Assembly (NCBI GenBank): GCA_023228645.1
Contig: JALOAT010000009.1
Location: 1 to 64,000 of the forward strand
Length of the DNA: 64,000 bases
From: Gammaproteobacteria bacterium
GTDB lineage: Bacteria > Pseudomonadota > Gammaproteobacteria > Thiohalomonadales > Thiohalomonadaceae
Direction: 5' to 3'
Shown here: piece after piece, positions 16,759-25,715 of the stretch
How the letters are laid out: each line of letters starts with the position of its first letter
How positions within the stretch are numbered: the first letter of the stretch is position 1
Made by a program: the position numbers and the translations under genes
Notes under the pieces: generated by a model
Database searches by the model: none
Seen by the model: only the letters and a program-made list of their open reading frames with translations
What the model was told of the DNA's origin: nothing

Positions 16759-18195
16759 TCAGCCCGCCAGTTTCTTCTTGAGCAGGTCGTTGACCTGGCC
16801 CGGGTTGGCCTTGCCGCCGGTGGCTTTCATGACCTGGCCGACAAAGAAGCCGAACAGTTTGTCCTTGCCGCCGCGGTAGGCCGCCACGTTGTCCGGATTG
16901 GCGGCGATGATGTCGTCGATCACCTTCTCGATGGCGCCGGTGTCGGTGATCTGCTTGAGGCCCTTCTTTTCGATCACCGCGTCAGCATCGCCTTCGCCGT
17001 TCCACATGGCCTCGAACACCTCCTTGGCGATCTTGCCGGAGATGGTGTTGTCGGCCATGCGCCTGAGCATACCTGCGAGCATGTCGGCGTTCACCGGGCT
17101 TTCGGTGATCTCCTTGTTCGACGCGTTCAGCGCAGCGGACAGTTCGCCCATCACCCAGTTGGCGGCGATCTTGGCGTCGCCGCCCGCGGCCTTCACCACG
17201 GCCTCGTAGTAGTCGGCCATTTCGCGCGTGGCGGTGAGCACGCCGGCGTCGTAGGCGTTGAGGCCGTACTCGGACATGAAGCGCTGCTTCTTGGCGTCCG
17301 GCAGTTCCGGCAACGTGGCACGCACCGCTTCCAGGAACGACGCTTCGATCTCCAGCGGCAGCAGGTCCGGGTCCGGGAAGTAGCGGTAGTCGTTGGCCTC
17401 TTCCTTGGCGCGCATGGAGCGGGTCTCGCCCTTGTCGGGGTCGTACAAACGCGTCTCCTGCACCACCTTGCCGCCGTTTTCGATGAGGGCGATCTGGCGA
17501 TCGATCTCGTATTCGATGGCGCGCTCTACAAAGCGGAAGGAGTTGAGGTTCTTGATCTCGGCGCGGGTGCCGAACTCCTTCTGGCCCTTGGGGCGCACGG
17601 ACACGTTGGCGTCGCAGCGGAACGAGCCTTCCTGCATGTTGCCGTCACAGATCTCCAGGTAGCGCACCAGGGCGTGCAGCTTTTTCATGTAGGCGACGGC
17701 CTCTTTCGACGAGCGCAGGTCCGGCTCGGAGACGATCTCCAGCAGCGGCGTGCCGGCGCGGTTCAGGTCGATGCCGGTCATGCCGTGGAAGTCCTCGTGT
17801 AGGGACTTGCCGGCGTCCTCTTCCAGGTGTGCGCGCGTCACGCCGATGCGCTTCACGCTGCCGTCCTCCAGCTCGATGTCCAGATGGCCCTGGGCCACCA
17901 CGGGTAGCTCGTACTGGGAGATCTGGTAGCCCTTGGGCAGGTCCGGATAGAAGTAATTCTTGCGCGCGAACACCGAGCGGTTGGCCACCGTGGCGTCGAT
18001 GGCCAGGCCGAACTTGGCGGCCATGCGCACCGCTTCCTTGTTCAGCACCGGCAGCACGCCCGGCAGACCCAGGGTCACCGGGTCGGCCTGCGTGTTGGGC
18101 TCGGCGCCATACGCCGTGGCCGCGCCGGTGAAGATCTTGCTCTTGGTGGCGAGCTGGGCATGAATCTCAAGCCCGATGACAGTTTCCCATTCCAT
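16759..18195 (-). CDS. gatB: aspartyl/glutamyl-tRNA amidotransferase subunit B
   Basis: The kinase and tRNA-binding subunit of the GatCAB complex, which converts Glu-tRNA(Gln) or Asp-tRNA(Asn) to the amide form. It has 478 residues, full length. The N-terminal cradle domain starts MEWETVIGLEIHAQLATKSK and contains FYPDLPKGYQISQYELPV. The C-terminal YqeY-like domain ends in KATGGKANPGQVNDLLKKKL. It is downstream of gatA on the same strand but separated from it by a 91-bp repeat element. Confidence 0.97.
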   Translation of the reverse strand: MEWETVIGLEIHAQLATKSKIFTGAATAYGAEPNTQADPVTLGLPGVLPVLNKEAVRMAAKFGLAIDATVANRSVFARKNYFYPDLPKGYQISQYELPVVAQGHLDIELEDGSVKRIGVTRAHLEEDAGKSLHEDFHGMTGIDLNRAGTPLLEIVSEPDLRSSKEAVAYMKKLHALVRYLEICDGNMQEGSFRCDANVSVRPKGQKEFGTRAEIKNLNSFRFVERAIEYEIDRQIALIENGGKVVQETRLYDPDKGETRSMRAKEEANDYRYFPDPDLLPLEIEASFLEAVRATLPELPDAKKQRFMSEYGLNAYDAGVLTATREMADYYEAVVKAAGGDAKIAANWVMGELSAALNASNKEITESPVNADMLAGMLRRMADNTISGKIAKEVFEAMWNGEGDADAVIEKKGLKQITDTGAIEKVIDDIIAANPDNVAAYRGGKDKLFGFFVGQVMKATGGKANPGQVNDLLKKKLAG

Positions 18196-18216
18196 ATTTT
18201 CTTGAAAACCTCACTC

Positions 18217-18307
18217 AACACAGAGACGCAGAGACACAGAGAAAATCAGAGTTAAGGAATGCAATGCGCATCCCCTGTGTTCTCTGCGTCTCTGTGGCTC
18301 TGTGTTA
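18217..18307. repeat. inverted-repeat element inside the gatCAB operon, CACAGAG flavour
   Basis: The left arm AACACAGAGACGCAGAGACA (from 18217) and the right arm TTCTCTGCGTCTCTGTGGCT (18280-18307, ending CTGTGTTA) are near-complementary. They are separated by about 35 bases. The element lies between the gatA stop (18314) and the gatB start (18195), so it is almost certainly transcribed with the operon and can form an RNA hairpin there. Confidence 0.9.
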
Positions 18308-18313
18308 GATGTT

Positions 18314-19768
18314 TCATTCGAAGCCATGCGGCACGCGGGTATGCCAGTCGGTGACCTGCTGGTATTTGTGCGCCACGTTGAGCAGGCGCGCTTCGTCGAA
18401 CAGGTTGCCGATGATCTGCAGGCCGACGGGGCGGTTGCCCACGAAACCGGCGGGCACGGACATGCCGGGCAGGCCGGCCAGGTTCACGGCGATGGTGTAG
18501 ATGTCCGACAAATACATGGTGACCGGGTCGTCGGTCTTCTCGCCGATGTTGAAGGCCACGGTCGGCGAGGTGGGGCCCATGATCACGTCCACCTGTTCGA
18601 AGGCGCGCTTGAAGTCGTCGGCGATGAGGCGCCGCAGCTTCTGCGCCTTCAGGTAATAGGCGTCGTAGTAACCGGCGGACAGCGCGTAGGTGCCGATCAT
18701 GATGCGGCGCTTCACCTCGGTGCCGAAGCCTTCGCCGCGCGAGCGCTTGTAGAGGTCTTCCAGGTTCTTCGGGTTCTCGCAGCGGTGGCCGAAGCGCACG
18801 CCATCGAAACGCGACAGATTGGAGGAACATTCCGCCGGGGCGACCACGTAGTAGGTGGGCACGGCGAGCGCAGAATTGGGCAGGGAGATCTCCACCACCT
18901 CGGCGCCGAGCTGCTTGTACTCGGCCACTGCGGCGTCGATGACCTTGGCCACCTCGGGGTCGAGGCCCTCGCCGAAGAACTCCTTCGGCAGGCCGATGCG
19001 CAGGCCCTTGAGGTCGGCGTTCAGGTTCGCGGTGTAGTCGGGCACCGGGCGGTCCACGGAGGTGGAATCGCGCGGATCGAAGCCGGCCATGGCGCCCAAC
19101 ATGAGCGCGCAGTCTTCCGCGGTGGTGGCCATGGGGCCGCCCTGATCCAGGGAGGAGGCGAAGGCGATCATGCCGTAGCGCGACACGCGCCCGTAGGTGG
19201 GCTTGATGCCGGTGATGCCGCACAGGGCCGCGGGCTGGCGGATGGAGCCGCCGGTATCGGTGCCGGTGGCGCCGGGAGCAAGGCGCGCCGCCACCGCAGC
19301 GGCGGAACCGCCCGAAGAACCGCCGGGCACCGCGGCCAGATCCCAAGGATTCTTTACAGGACCGTAATAACTGGTTTCATTTGAGGAGCCCATGGCGAAC
19401 TCGTCCATGTTGGTCTTGCCGAGCATCACCGTGCCCGCCGCCTTGAAGCGGGTCACGACGGTGGCGTCGTAGGGCGCGGTAAAGTTGTCGAGCATCTTCG
19501 AGCCGCAGGAGGTACGCACGCCGTCAGTGCAGAAAATGTCTTTCTGGGCCAGCGGCACGCCGGTGAGCGGGCCGGCCTTGCCCTCGGCGATCAGCCGGTC
19601 GGCGGCGCGGGCCTGCGCCAGGGCGAGCTCCGGCGTGACCGTAATGAAACTGTTGAGCTGCGGGTCGAGCCGCGCGATGCGCTCCAGGTAGGCGCGCGTC
19701 AGCTCTTCGCTCGAATACTCGCGCGCCTTCAGGCCGGCGGCCAGTTGGGCGATGGTCTTGTCGTGCAT
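18314..19768 (-). CDS. gatA: aspartyl/glutamyl-tRNA amidotransferase subunit A
   Basis: The amidase subunit that releases ammonia from glutamine for GatB. It has 484 residues. The Ser-cis-Ser-Lys triad region is visible: the Lys of PLAQKDIFCTDGVRTSCGSK and the Gly/Ser-rich signature AAVPGGSSGGSAAAVAARLA, followed by GTDTGGSIRQPAALCG. It is the second gene of the minus-strand order gatC-gatA-gatB. A short gap of about 60 bp to gatC contains a GCGGGATCGCG-type repeat fragment. Confidence 0.97.
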   Translation of the reverse strand: MHDKTIAQLAAGLKAREYSSEELTRAYLERIARLDPQLNSFITVTPELALAQARAADRLIAEGKAGPLTGVPLAQKDIFCTDGVRTSCGSKMLDNFTAPYDATVVTRFKAAGTVMLGKTNMDEFAMGSSNETSYYGPVKNPWDLAAVPGGSSGGSAAAVAARLAPGATGTDTGGSIRQPAALCGITGIKPTYGRVSRYGMIAFASSLDQGGPMATTAEDCALMLGAMAGFDPRDSTSVDRPVPDYTANLNADLKGLRIGLPKEFFGEGLDPEVAKVIDAAVAEYKQLGAEVVEISLPNSALAVPTYYVVAPAECSSNLSRFDGVRFGHRCENPKNLEDLYKRSRGEGFGTEVKRRIMIGTYALSAGYYDAYYLKAQKLRRLIADDFKRAFEQVDVIMGPTSPTVAFNIGEKTDDPVTMYLSDIYTIAVNLAGLPGMSVPAGFVGNRPVGLQIIGNLFDEARLLNVAHKYQQVTDWHTRVPHGFE

Positions 19769-19831
19769 GGTGTGATGGTTCCTGATGACCGCGGGATCGC
19801 GCGGGTGCGCTCGCCGCTGGCAATGACGCGA

Positions 19832-20119
19832 TTACTCGATGACCTTGGGGACCAGATACAGACCGGCTTCCACCGAGGGAGCGATGGCCTGGAACTTCTC
19901 GCGCTGGTCGGTTTCCGTGACCTCATCCTCGCGCAGGCGCTGGGCCATGTCGAGGGGATGGGCCATGGGTTCCACGTCGCTGGTGTCCACCGCATTCATC
20001 TGCGCGACGAGGTCGAGGATGTTGGAGAGGTTGCGGGCGTAGACGGGAATGTCATCTTCGGCGACGGCCAGGCGCGCCAGGTGGGCGATGCTGACCACGT
20101 CGGATCGTTCCAGGGACAT
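19832..20119 (-). CDS. gatC: aspartyl/glutamyl-tRNA amidotransferase subunit C
   Basis: A small belt-like subunit (95 aa) that stabilises the GatA-GatB contact. It starts MSLERSDVVSIAHLARLAVA, with LSNILDLVAQMNAVDTSDVE in the middle and a C-terminal proline-containing wrap. The ATG at 20119 has AGGA ten bases upstream. The frame extends to 20188, but the added residues are not family-like. It heads the gatCAB operon and is divergent from mreB, the order common in gammaproteobacteria. Confidence 0.95.
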   Translation of the reverse strand: MSLERSDVVSIAHLARLAVAEDDIPVYARNLSNILDLVAQMNAVDTSDVEPMAHPLDMAQRLREDEVTETDQREKFQAIAPSVEAGLYLVPKVIE

Positions 20120-20253
20120 TTTCGGGGATTCCTGTATTAAGGCTTTCTCATAAAAGTAGAAACTTATCACAGACATCAACTTGCCCAAACCCCCCCGGGG
20201 CGGTAAATTACCGACGGTTTTGCCACCGCTTCCTCCGCAAGAGAATTCCTTCG

Positions 20254-21306
20254 ATGTTCGGACGCTTGAAAGGCCTCTTCTCCTACGACATCTCCATCGA
20301 CCTCGGCACCGCCAACACCCTGGTGTACGTGCGGGGCGAGGGGATGGTGCTCAACGAGCCTTCCGTCGTTGCCATCCGGCAGGAAGCCGGCCCGAACAGC
20401 CCGAAGCGTATTGCCGCGGTCGGTGCAGAAGCGAAGCGCATGCTGGGCCGTACCCCCGGCAACATCGTCGCCATCCGCCCCATGAAGGACGGCGTCATCG
20501 CCGATTTCACCATCACGGAGAAGATGCTGCAGCACTTCATCCGCAAGGTGCACGAAAACAAGTTCAAGCTGTTCAAGCCCAGCCCCCGCGTGCTCATCTG
20601 CGTGCCCTGCGGCGCCACCCAGGTGGAACGCCGTGCCATCAAGGAATCGGCCGCGGGCGCCGGCGCGCGCGAGGTATACCTCATCGAAGAACCCATGGCC
20701 GCCGCCATCGGCGCGGGCATGCCCATCTCCGAGGCCTCCGGCTCCATGGTGCTCGACATCGGCGGCGGCACCACCGAAATCGCCGTGCTGTCCCTGAACG
20801 GCATCGTCTACTCCGCCTCGGTACGCATCGGCGGCGACCGTTTCGACGAGGCCATCATCAATTACGTGCGCCGCAATTACGGCTCGCTCATCGGCGAGGC
20901 CACCTCCGAGCGCATCAAGTGCGAGATCGGCACCGCCTATCCCACCACCGAGGTGCGCGAGATCGAAGTGCGCGGCCGCAACCTGGCGGAAGGCATTCCG
21001 CGCAGCTTCACCCTCAACAGCAACGAGATCCTTGAGGCGCTCCAGGAACCGCTGTCCGGCATCGTCAGCGCGGTCAAGACGGCCCTGGAACAGACCCCGC
21101 CCGAGCTGGCCGCCGACATCGCCGAACGCGGCATGGTGCTCACCGGCGGCGGCGCGCTGCTGCGCGATCTCGATCGCCTGCTGATGGAAGAGACCGGTCT
21201 GCCCGTCATCATCGCCGACGACCCGCTCACCTGCGTGGCACGCGGCGGCGGCCGGGCACTGGAGATGATGGACGAGGCCGGCGGCGAGCTTTTCTCACTG
21301 GAATGA
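20254..21306 (+). CDS. mreB: rod shape-determining actin homologue MreB
   Basis: Forms membrane-bound filaments that guide lateral wall synthesis by the elongasome. It has 350 residues. An amphipathic N-terminus (MFGRLKGLFSYD) is followed by phosphate loop 1 (ISIDLGTANTLVYVRG), loop 2 (VLDIGGGTTEIAVLSL) and the adenosine motif MVLTGGGALLRDLDRLL. It is the first gene of the mreB-mreC-mreD-mrdA-rodA run; an inverted-repeat element separates it from mreC. Confidence 0.98.
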   Translation: MFGRLKGLFSYDISIDLGTANTLVYVRGEGMVLNEPSVVAIRQEAGPNSPKRIAAVGAEAKRMLGRTPGNIVAIRPMKDGVIADFTITEKMLQHFIRKVHENKFKLFKPSPRVLICVPCGATQVERRAIKESAAGAGAREVYLIEEPMAAAIGAGMPISEASGSMVLDIGGGTTEIAVLSLNGIVYSASVRIGGDRFDEAIINYVRRNYGSLIGEATSERIKCEIGTAYPTTEVREIEVRGRNLAEGIPRSFTLNSNEILEALQEPLSGIVSAVKTALEQTPPELAADIAERGMVLTGGGALLRDLDRLLMEETGLPVIIADDPLTCVARGGGRALEMMDEAGGELFSLE

Positions 21307-21317
21307 CGAAGAACCGG

Positions 21318-21407
21318 TGATGGGTGAGAGGTGACGCGTTAGGCGAGGCGCGGTAGGTACCGCCCTGGTTATCCGGCGCCTCACGTCCCACGCCTCACGT
21401 CTCAAGC
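21318..21407. repeat. inverted-repeat element between mreB and mreC, GTGAGGC flavour
   Basis: The left arm contains GGTGAGAGGTGACGCGTTAG then GCGAGGCGC. The right arm contains CTCACGTCCCACGCCTCACG then TCTCAAGCC. The arms are imperfectly complementary across a 25-base loop that holds GGTACC. The units (GTGAGGC, GTGAGAC) have the same heptamer-like construction as the GCGGAGG and CACAGAG elements but a different sequence. It ends only four bases before the Shine-Dalgarno of mreC. Confidence 0.7.
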
Positions 21408-21420
21408 CACGAGGTGTTAT

Positions 21421-22248
21421 ATCAAACGGCTGTTCATACAGGGACCGTCTCCTGCCATCCGGGCAATACTGCTCGTGATGGTGTCACTCGTCGTCATGTT
21501 CCTGGACCACCGGCAACACCACCTGGAAGCCATCCGCTCCGGCCTCACCCTGGTCCTTTCTCCCCTGCAATATCTCGTTGACCTGCCAGCCAGTGCAGTG
21601 GACTGGGGCTCCGAGGCGCTCGCCACGCGCGAGAGCCTACAGACCGAAAATCGCGCGCTCAGGATCGAACACCTGCAGCTGAAGCTGCGCATGCAGAAAT
21701 TCGCCGCGCTCGAGGCCGAGAACGCGCGCCTGCGCGAACTGCTGCAGTCATCCAACACCATCGGCGAACGGGTGCTCATCGGCGAGCTGCTCGCCGTGGA
21801 CATGGACCCGTTCAAACGCCAGGTGACCCTCAACAAGGGCGCCCAGGACGGCGTCTTCGCCGGCCAGGCCCTGCTGGACGCCCACGGCATCATGGGGCAG
21901 GTGGTCAAGGTGGCGCCCTTCACCAGCGTTGGCATGCTGATCACCGACCCGAGCCACGCCATTCCCGTGCAGGTGAACCGCACCGGATTGCGCGGCATCG
22001 CCCTCGGCACCGGCGAGGCGGATCGACTCGACATCCCCCACCTGCCCACCAACGCCGACATCGAGGTGGGCGATCTGCTCATCACCTCCGGGCTCGGCGG
22101 ACTCTTCCCGCCCGGTTATCCCGTGGCGCGGGTCATATCCGTACAGCGCGACCCGAGCCAGCCCTATGCGTCAGTGGTGGCCGAAACCACCGCGCGCCTG
22201 GAGCGCAGCCGGGAAGTACTGCTGGTTTGGCGGAGAGAAGAGCAATGA
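21421..22248 (+). CDS. mreC: rod shape-determining protein MreC, probable ATC start
   Basis: A bitopic inner-membrane protein linking MreB to PBP2 and RodA. The periplasmic part has a coiled coil (ENRALRIEHLQLKLRMQKFA, EAENARLRELL) and the two beta domains including LLAVDMDPFKRQVTLNKGAQ. The first conventional start, GTG at 21475, would cut the transmembrane helix in half. The frame is open upstream and reads IKRLFIQGPSPAIRAILLVM from an ATC codon at 21421, exactly where family members begin, with GAGGTG ending four bases before it. I therefore place the start at 21421, giving 275 residues. The end overlaps mreD by four bases. Confidence 0.85.
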   Translation: MKRLFIQGPSPAIRAILLVMVSLVVMFLDHRQHHLEAIRSGLTLVLSPLQYLVDLPASAVDWGSEALATRESLQTENRALRIEHLQLKLRMQKFAALEAENARLRELLQSSNTIGERVLIGELLAVDMDPFKRQVTLNKGAQDGVFAGQALLDAHGIMGQVVKVAPFTSVGMLITDPSHAIPVQVNRTGLRGIALGTGEADRLDIPHLPTNADIEVGDLLITSGLGGLFPPGYPVARVISVQRDPSQPYASVVAETTARLERSREVLLVWRREEQ

Positions 22249-22733
22249 GCCTGGTGCGTCATCACAACGGCTGGGCCATCGCCGCCAGCTTCACCGTGGC
22301 CCTCCTGCTGACCATGCTGCCGCTGCCCGACTGGGCCGGCCCGGCCCGACCCGAGTGGGTCGCCATGGTGCTCATCTACTGGTGCCTGGCCCTGCCTGAC
22401 CGGGTGGGCGTGGGCACCGGCTGGATTGCCGGCCTGCTGCTCGACGTCACGCGCGGCGCCATCCTCGGTCAGCACGCCCTCGCCTTCTCCCTGGTGGCCT
22501 TCCTGGCCGTACATTTCCACCAGCGCATTCGTGTCTACCCGCTCTGGCAACAGGCGCTCAGCGTGCTCATGCTGGTGGCGTTGAACCAGATGCTGGTGCT
22601 GTGGATCAAGGGTGTGGTCGGCCAGTTGCCCGGCACCTGGGTCTATTGGCTGCCCTCCGTGACCAGCATGCTGCTGTGGCCGTGGGTCTACCTGCTGCTG
22701 CGCGACCTTCGGCGCCGCTTCCGGGTCACCTGA
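22245..22733 (+). CDS. mreD: rod shape-determining protein MreD
   Basis: A polytopic inner-membrane protein of the elongasome with 162 residues and about five hydrophobic helices (for example WAIAASFTVALLLTMLPLPD and GVGTGWIAGLLLDVTRGAIL). The DVTRG and LGQHAL motifs match the family. I chose the ATG at 22245, in an ATGA overlap with mreC and with GGAGAGAAG upstream, over an in-frame ATG at 22227. Confidence 0.93.
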   Translation: MSLVRHHNGWAIAASFTVALLLTMLPLPDWAGPARPEWVAMVLIYWCLALPDRVGVGTGWIAGLLLDVTRGAILGQHALAFSLVAFLAVHFHQRIRVYPLWQQALSVLMLVALNQMLVLWIKGVVGQLPGTWVYWLPSVTSMLLWPWVYLLLRDLRRRFRVT

Positions 22734-22734
22734 C

Positions 22735-24597
22735 ATGGTCCGGGGAATCACCCTCAAGGATTCCTTCCGGGAAACCTCCCTGTTTCGCGCCCGTGCGATC
22801 CTCGCGGGCACCCTGACTGCCGTCCTGCTGCTGCTGCTGATTGCACGCCTGCTCTACCTGCAGGTGGGCCAGCACGAGCACTTCACCACGCTGTCGCAGG
22901 CCAACCGGGTCAATATCCAGCCGCTGCCGCCCACGCGCGGTCTCATCTTCGACCGCAACGGCGTGGTGCTTGCCGAGAACCTGCCGACCTTCACGCTGGA
23001 GATCATCCCCGAACGCGTGACGGACATCCCGGCGACACTGGCGGCAGTGGGCGAACTCATCACCCTCACTGAGTCCGATCTGGAGCGCTTCTATGTGGAA
23101 CTCAAGCGCCGGCGGCGCTTCGAGAAGGTGCCGTTGCGCTTCAAGCTCAACGACGAGGAGGTGGCCACCATCGCAGTGAACCGCCATCGCCTGCCCGGCG
23201 TGGAGATCAGCTCGCGCCTGTCGCGCCACTATCCCTGGGACACCCACACCTCCCACATCGTCGGCTATGTGGGGCGCATCGCCGAACCGGAACTGAAGAG
23301 CATCGACACCTCCAACTACGCCGCCACCACCCACATCGGCAAGGTGGGTGTGGAACGCAGCTACGAGGACGTGCTGCACGGCAAGGTGGGCTATGAACAG
23401 GTGGAGACCAACGCCCGCGGCCGCGCCCTGCGCGTCCTGGAGCACACGCCGCCGATCCCCGGCAAGAACCTGCACCTGAGCATCGACCTGCGCCTGCAGG
23501 TGGCGGCCGAAGAGGCCTTCGGCAAGGAGCACGGCGCACTGGTGGCCATCGACCCCCAGACCGGCGCGGTGCTCGCGCTGGTGAGCATGCCGGGCTACGA
23601 CCCCAACCTGTTCGTGAACGGCATCGACGCCGAGACCTACCGCGCCCTGGCCGATTCACCCGATCGGCCGCTGTTCAATCGCGCCCTGCGCGGCCAGTAT
23701 CCGCCCGGTTCCACCGTCAAGCCCATCATCGGCCTGGGCGGACTCGAGACCGGCACGGTCAAGCCGAACGACCCGGTATTCTGTCGTGGCTATTACACCC
23801 TGGAGGGCGACTCGCGCCGCTACCGCGACTGGCGCAAGTCCGGCCACGGTCCGGTGGTCCTGCACGATGCCATCGCCCAGTCATGCGACGTGTATTTCTA
23901 CGACCTCGCCCTCAACATGGGCATCGACAAGCTCACCGATTACCTGCGCCATTTCGGCTTCGGCGAGCGCACCGGCATCGACATCGTGGGCGAGGCCGCG
24001 GGCCTGTTGCCCACCCGCGACTGGAAGCGCCGCGTACATCACCAGCCCTGGTATCCCGGTGAGACGCTGATCACCGGCATCGGCCAGGGCTTTTTGCTGA
24101 CCACACCGTTGCAGCTTTCGGCCCACGTGGCCACCCTGTCCTCCGGCGGCAAGCGCCTCAGTCCACAGGTGGTCGCCGCCATCGAGGACCCCGCCACGAG
24201 GCATCGCACACACCCCGCACGCAAGCCGCTGGAAGACGTACCGGTGAAAAATCCCGACCACTGGCAGCGCATCACCGAGGCCATGGCCGACGTGGTGCAC
24301 GGCATGCATGGCACCGCGCGCGGCATCTCCCGCAGCGTGACCTACCGCATGGCGGGCAAGACCGGCACGGCGCAGGTGTTCGGCCTGGCGCAGGACGAGG
24401 AATACGACGAGGAAAAAGTGGCCAAGAAGCTGCGCGACCACGCCGTATTCGTGTCCTTCGCCCCCGTGGACGACCCGCGCATCGCCATCGCCGTATTGGT
24501 GGAAAACGGCGGTGGCGGCAGCGCCGTGGCCGCGCCCATCGCCCGCAAGGTGATGGACCGCTTCCTGCTGCCGTCGCCCGAGGACAAGCCGCTGTGA
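22735..24597 (+). CDS. mrdA: penicillin-binding protein 2
   Basis: The class B transpeptidase of the elongasome, with 620 residues. A single N-terminal transmembrane helix (about 21-41) is followed by the pedestal and dimerisation region (PTRGLIFDRNGVVLAENLPT). The transpeptidase domain shows S326-x-x-K329 (PPGSTVKP), S383-C-D385 and K542-T-G-T. It starts one base after the mreD stop and overlaps rodA by four bases. Confidence 0.97.
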   Translation: MVRGITLKDSFRETSLFRARAILAGTLTAVLLLLLIARLLYLQVGQHEHFTTLSQANRVNIQPLPPTRGLIFDRNGVVLAENLPTFTLEIIPERVTDIPATLAAVGELITLTESDLERFYVELKRRRRFEKVPLRFKLNDEEVATIAVNRHRLPGVEISSRLSRHYPWDTHTSHIVGYVGRIAEPELKSIDTSNYAATTHIGKVGVERSYEDVLHGKVGYEQVETNARGRALRVLEHTPPIPGKNLHLSIDLRLQVAAEEAFGKEHGALVAIDPQTGAVLALVSMPGYDPNLFVNGIDAETYRALADSPDRPLFNRALRGQYPPGSTVKPIIGLGGLETGTVKPNDPVFCRGYYTLEGDSRRYRDWRKSGHGPVVLHDAIAQSCDVYFYDLALNMGIDKLTDYLRHFGFGERTGIDIVGEAAGLLPTRDWKRRVHHQPWYPGETLITGIGQGFLLTTPLQLSAHVATLSSGGKRLSPQVVAAIEDPATRHRTHPARKPLEDVPVKNPDHWQRITEAMADVVHGMHGTARGISRSVTYRMAGKTGTAQVFGLAQDEEYDEEKVAKKLRDHAVFVSFAPVDDPRIAIAVLVENGGGGSAVAAPIARKVMDRFLLPSPEDKPL

Positions 24598-25709
24598 ACA
24601 CGTTTACCGACACGCCCGCCACGGCGCTGTGGGCCAAACGCCTGCACCTCGACGTGCCCCTGCTCGTGGGCCTGCTGCTGCTGGCTGGCCTCGGCCTGGT
24701 GACGCTCTACAGCGCCGGCGGTCAGGACATGGACGTGGTATTGCGCCAGCTCGCGCGCCTGGGCATCGGCTTCGGCGTGATGCTCGCGGTAGCACAAATC
24801 CCGCCCTCGGCGCTGCACCGCTGGACACCCTGGTTCTACGGCATCGGCCTCGCCGCGCTCGTGGCGGTGCTGATCACCGGCGTCATCGGCAAGGGCGCGC
24901 AGCGTTGGCTCGAGCTCGGCGTCCTGCGCTTCCAGCCCTCGGAATTGATGAAAGTGGCGGTACCCGCAATGGTCGCCTGGTATTTCGCAGAGAAACCGCT
25001 GCCGCCGCGGTTGTCCCAGGTGTTCTGGGCGGTGGTGCTGTTCCTCGTGCCGTTCGCCCTGGTGGCCAAGCAGCCCGACCTCGGCACCGCCCTGCTCATC
25101 GGCAGCGCAGGCGCCACTGCACTGCTGTTCGCGGGTATCCGCTGGCGCCTGGTGGGCTACGCCTTCCTGGCCTTCATCCCCACCGTGGTACTCGCCTGGC
25201 TCTACGGACTGCACGATTACCAACGCCGGCGCATCATCACCTTCCTCGATGCCGAGAGTGATCCACTCGGCGCCGGCTATCACATCATCCAGTCCAAGAT
25301 CGCCATCGGCTCCGGCGGGGTCTACGGCAAGGGCTGGCTGAACGGTACCCAGTCGCACCTGGAGTTCCTGCCCGAACGCCACACCGATTTCATCTTCGCG
25401 GTATTCGGCGAGGAATTCGGTCTGCTCGGCGCGGTGCTGCTGCTGGCCATCTACTTCTTCGTGATCTCGCGCGGGCTGTACATCGCCATCAACGCCCAGG
25501 ACACCTTCCGCCGGCTGCTCGCCGGCAGCCTCACCATCAGCCTGCTGGTGTACGTGTTCGTAAACATCGGCATGGTGTCAGGTATTCTGCCCGTAGTAGG
25601 TGTACCCTTACCGCTGCTCAGTTACGGCGGCAGTTCGCTGGTGACCCTCATGACAGGTTTCGGTATCCTGATGTCCATTCAGACGCACCGCAAGCTCGTC
25701 AACACCTGA
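24594..25709 (+). CDS. rodA: SEDS peptidoglycan glycosyltransferase RodA
   Basis: The lipid II polymerase of the elongasome, working with PBP2. It has 371 residues and about ten transmembrane helices. Conserved SEDS stretches include GKGAQRWLELGVLRFQPSEL, KQPDLGTALLI, the catalytic-Asp region with HLEFLPERHTDFIFAVFGEE, and the C-terminal LPLLSYGGSSLV. It starts with GTG in a GTGA overlap with the mrdA stop. Confidence 0.97.
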   Translation: MNTFTDTPATALWAKRLHLDVPLLVGLLLLAGLGLVTLYSAGGQDMDVVLRQLARLGIGFGVMLAVAQIPPSALHRWTPWFYGIGLAALVAVLITGVIGKGAQRWLELGVLRFQPSELMKVAVPAMVAWYFAEKPLPPRLSQVFWAVVLFLVPFALVAKQPDLGTALLIGSAGATALLFAGIRWRLVGYAFLAFIPTVVLAWLYGLHDYQRRRIITFLDAESDPLGAGYHIIQSKIAIGSGGVYGKGWLNGTQSHLEFLPERHTDFIFAVFGEEFGLLGAVLLLAIYFFVISRGLYIAINAQDTFRRLLAGSLTISLLVYVFVNIGMVSGILPVVGVPLPLLSYGGSSLVTLMTGFGILMSIQTHRKLVNT

Positions 25710-25715
25710 TCGACG

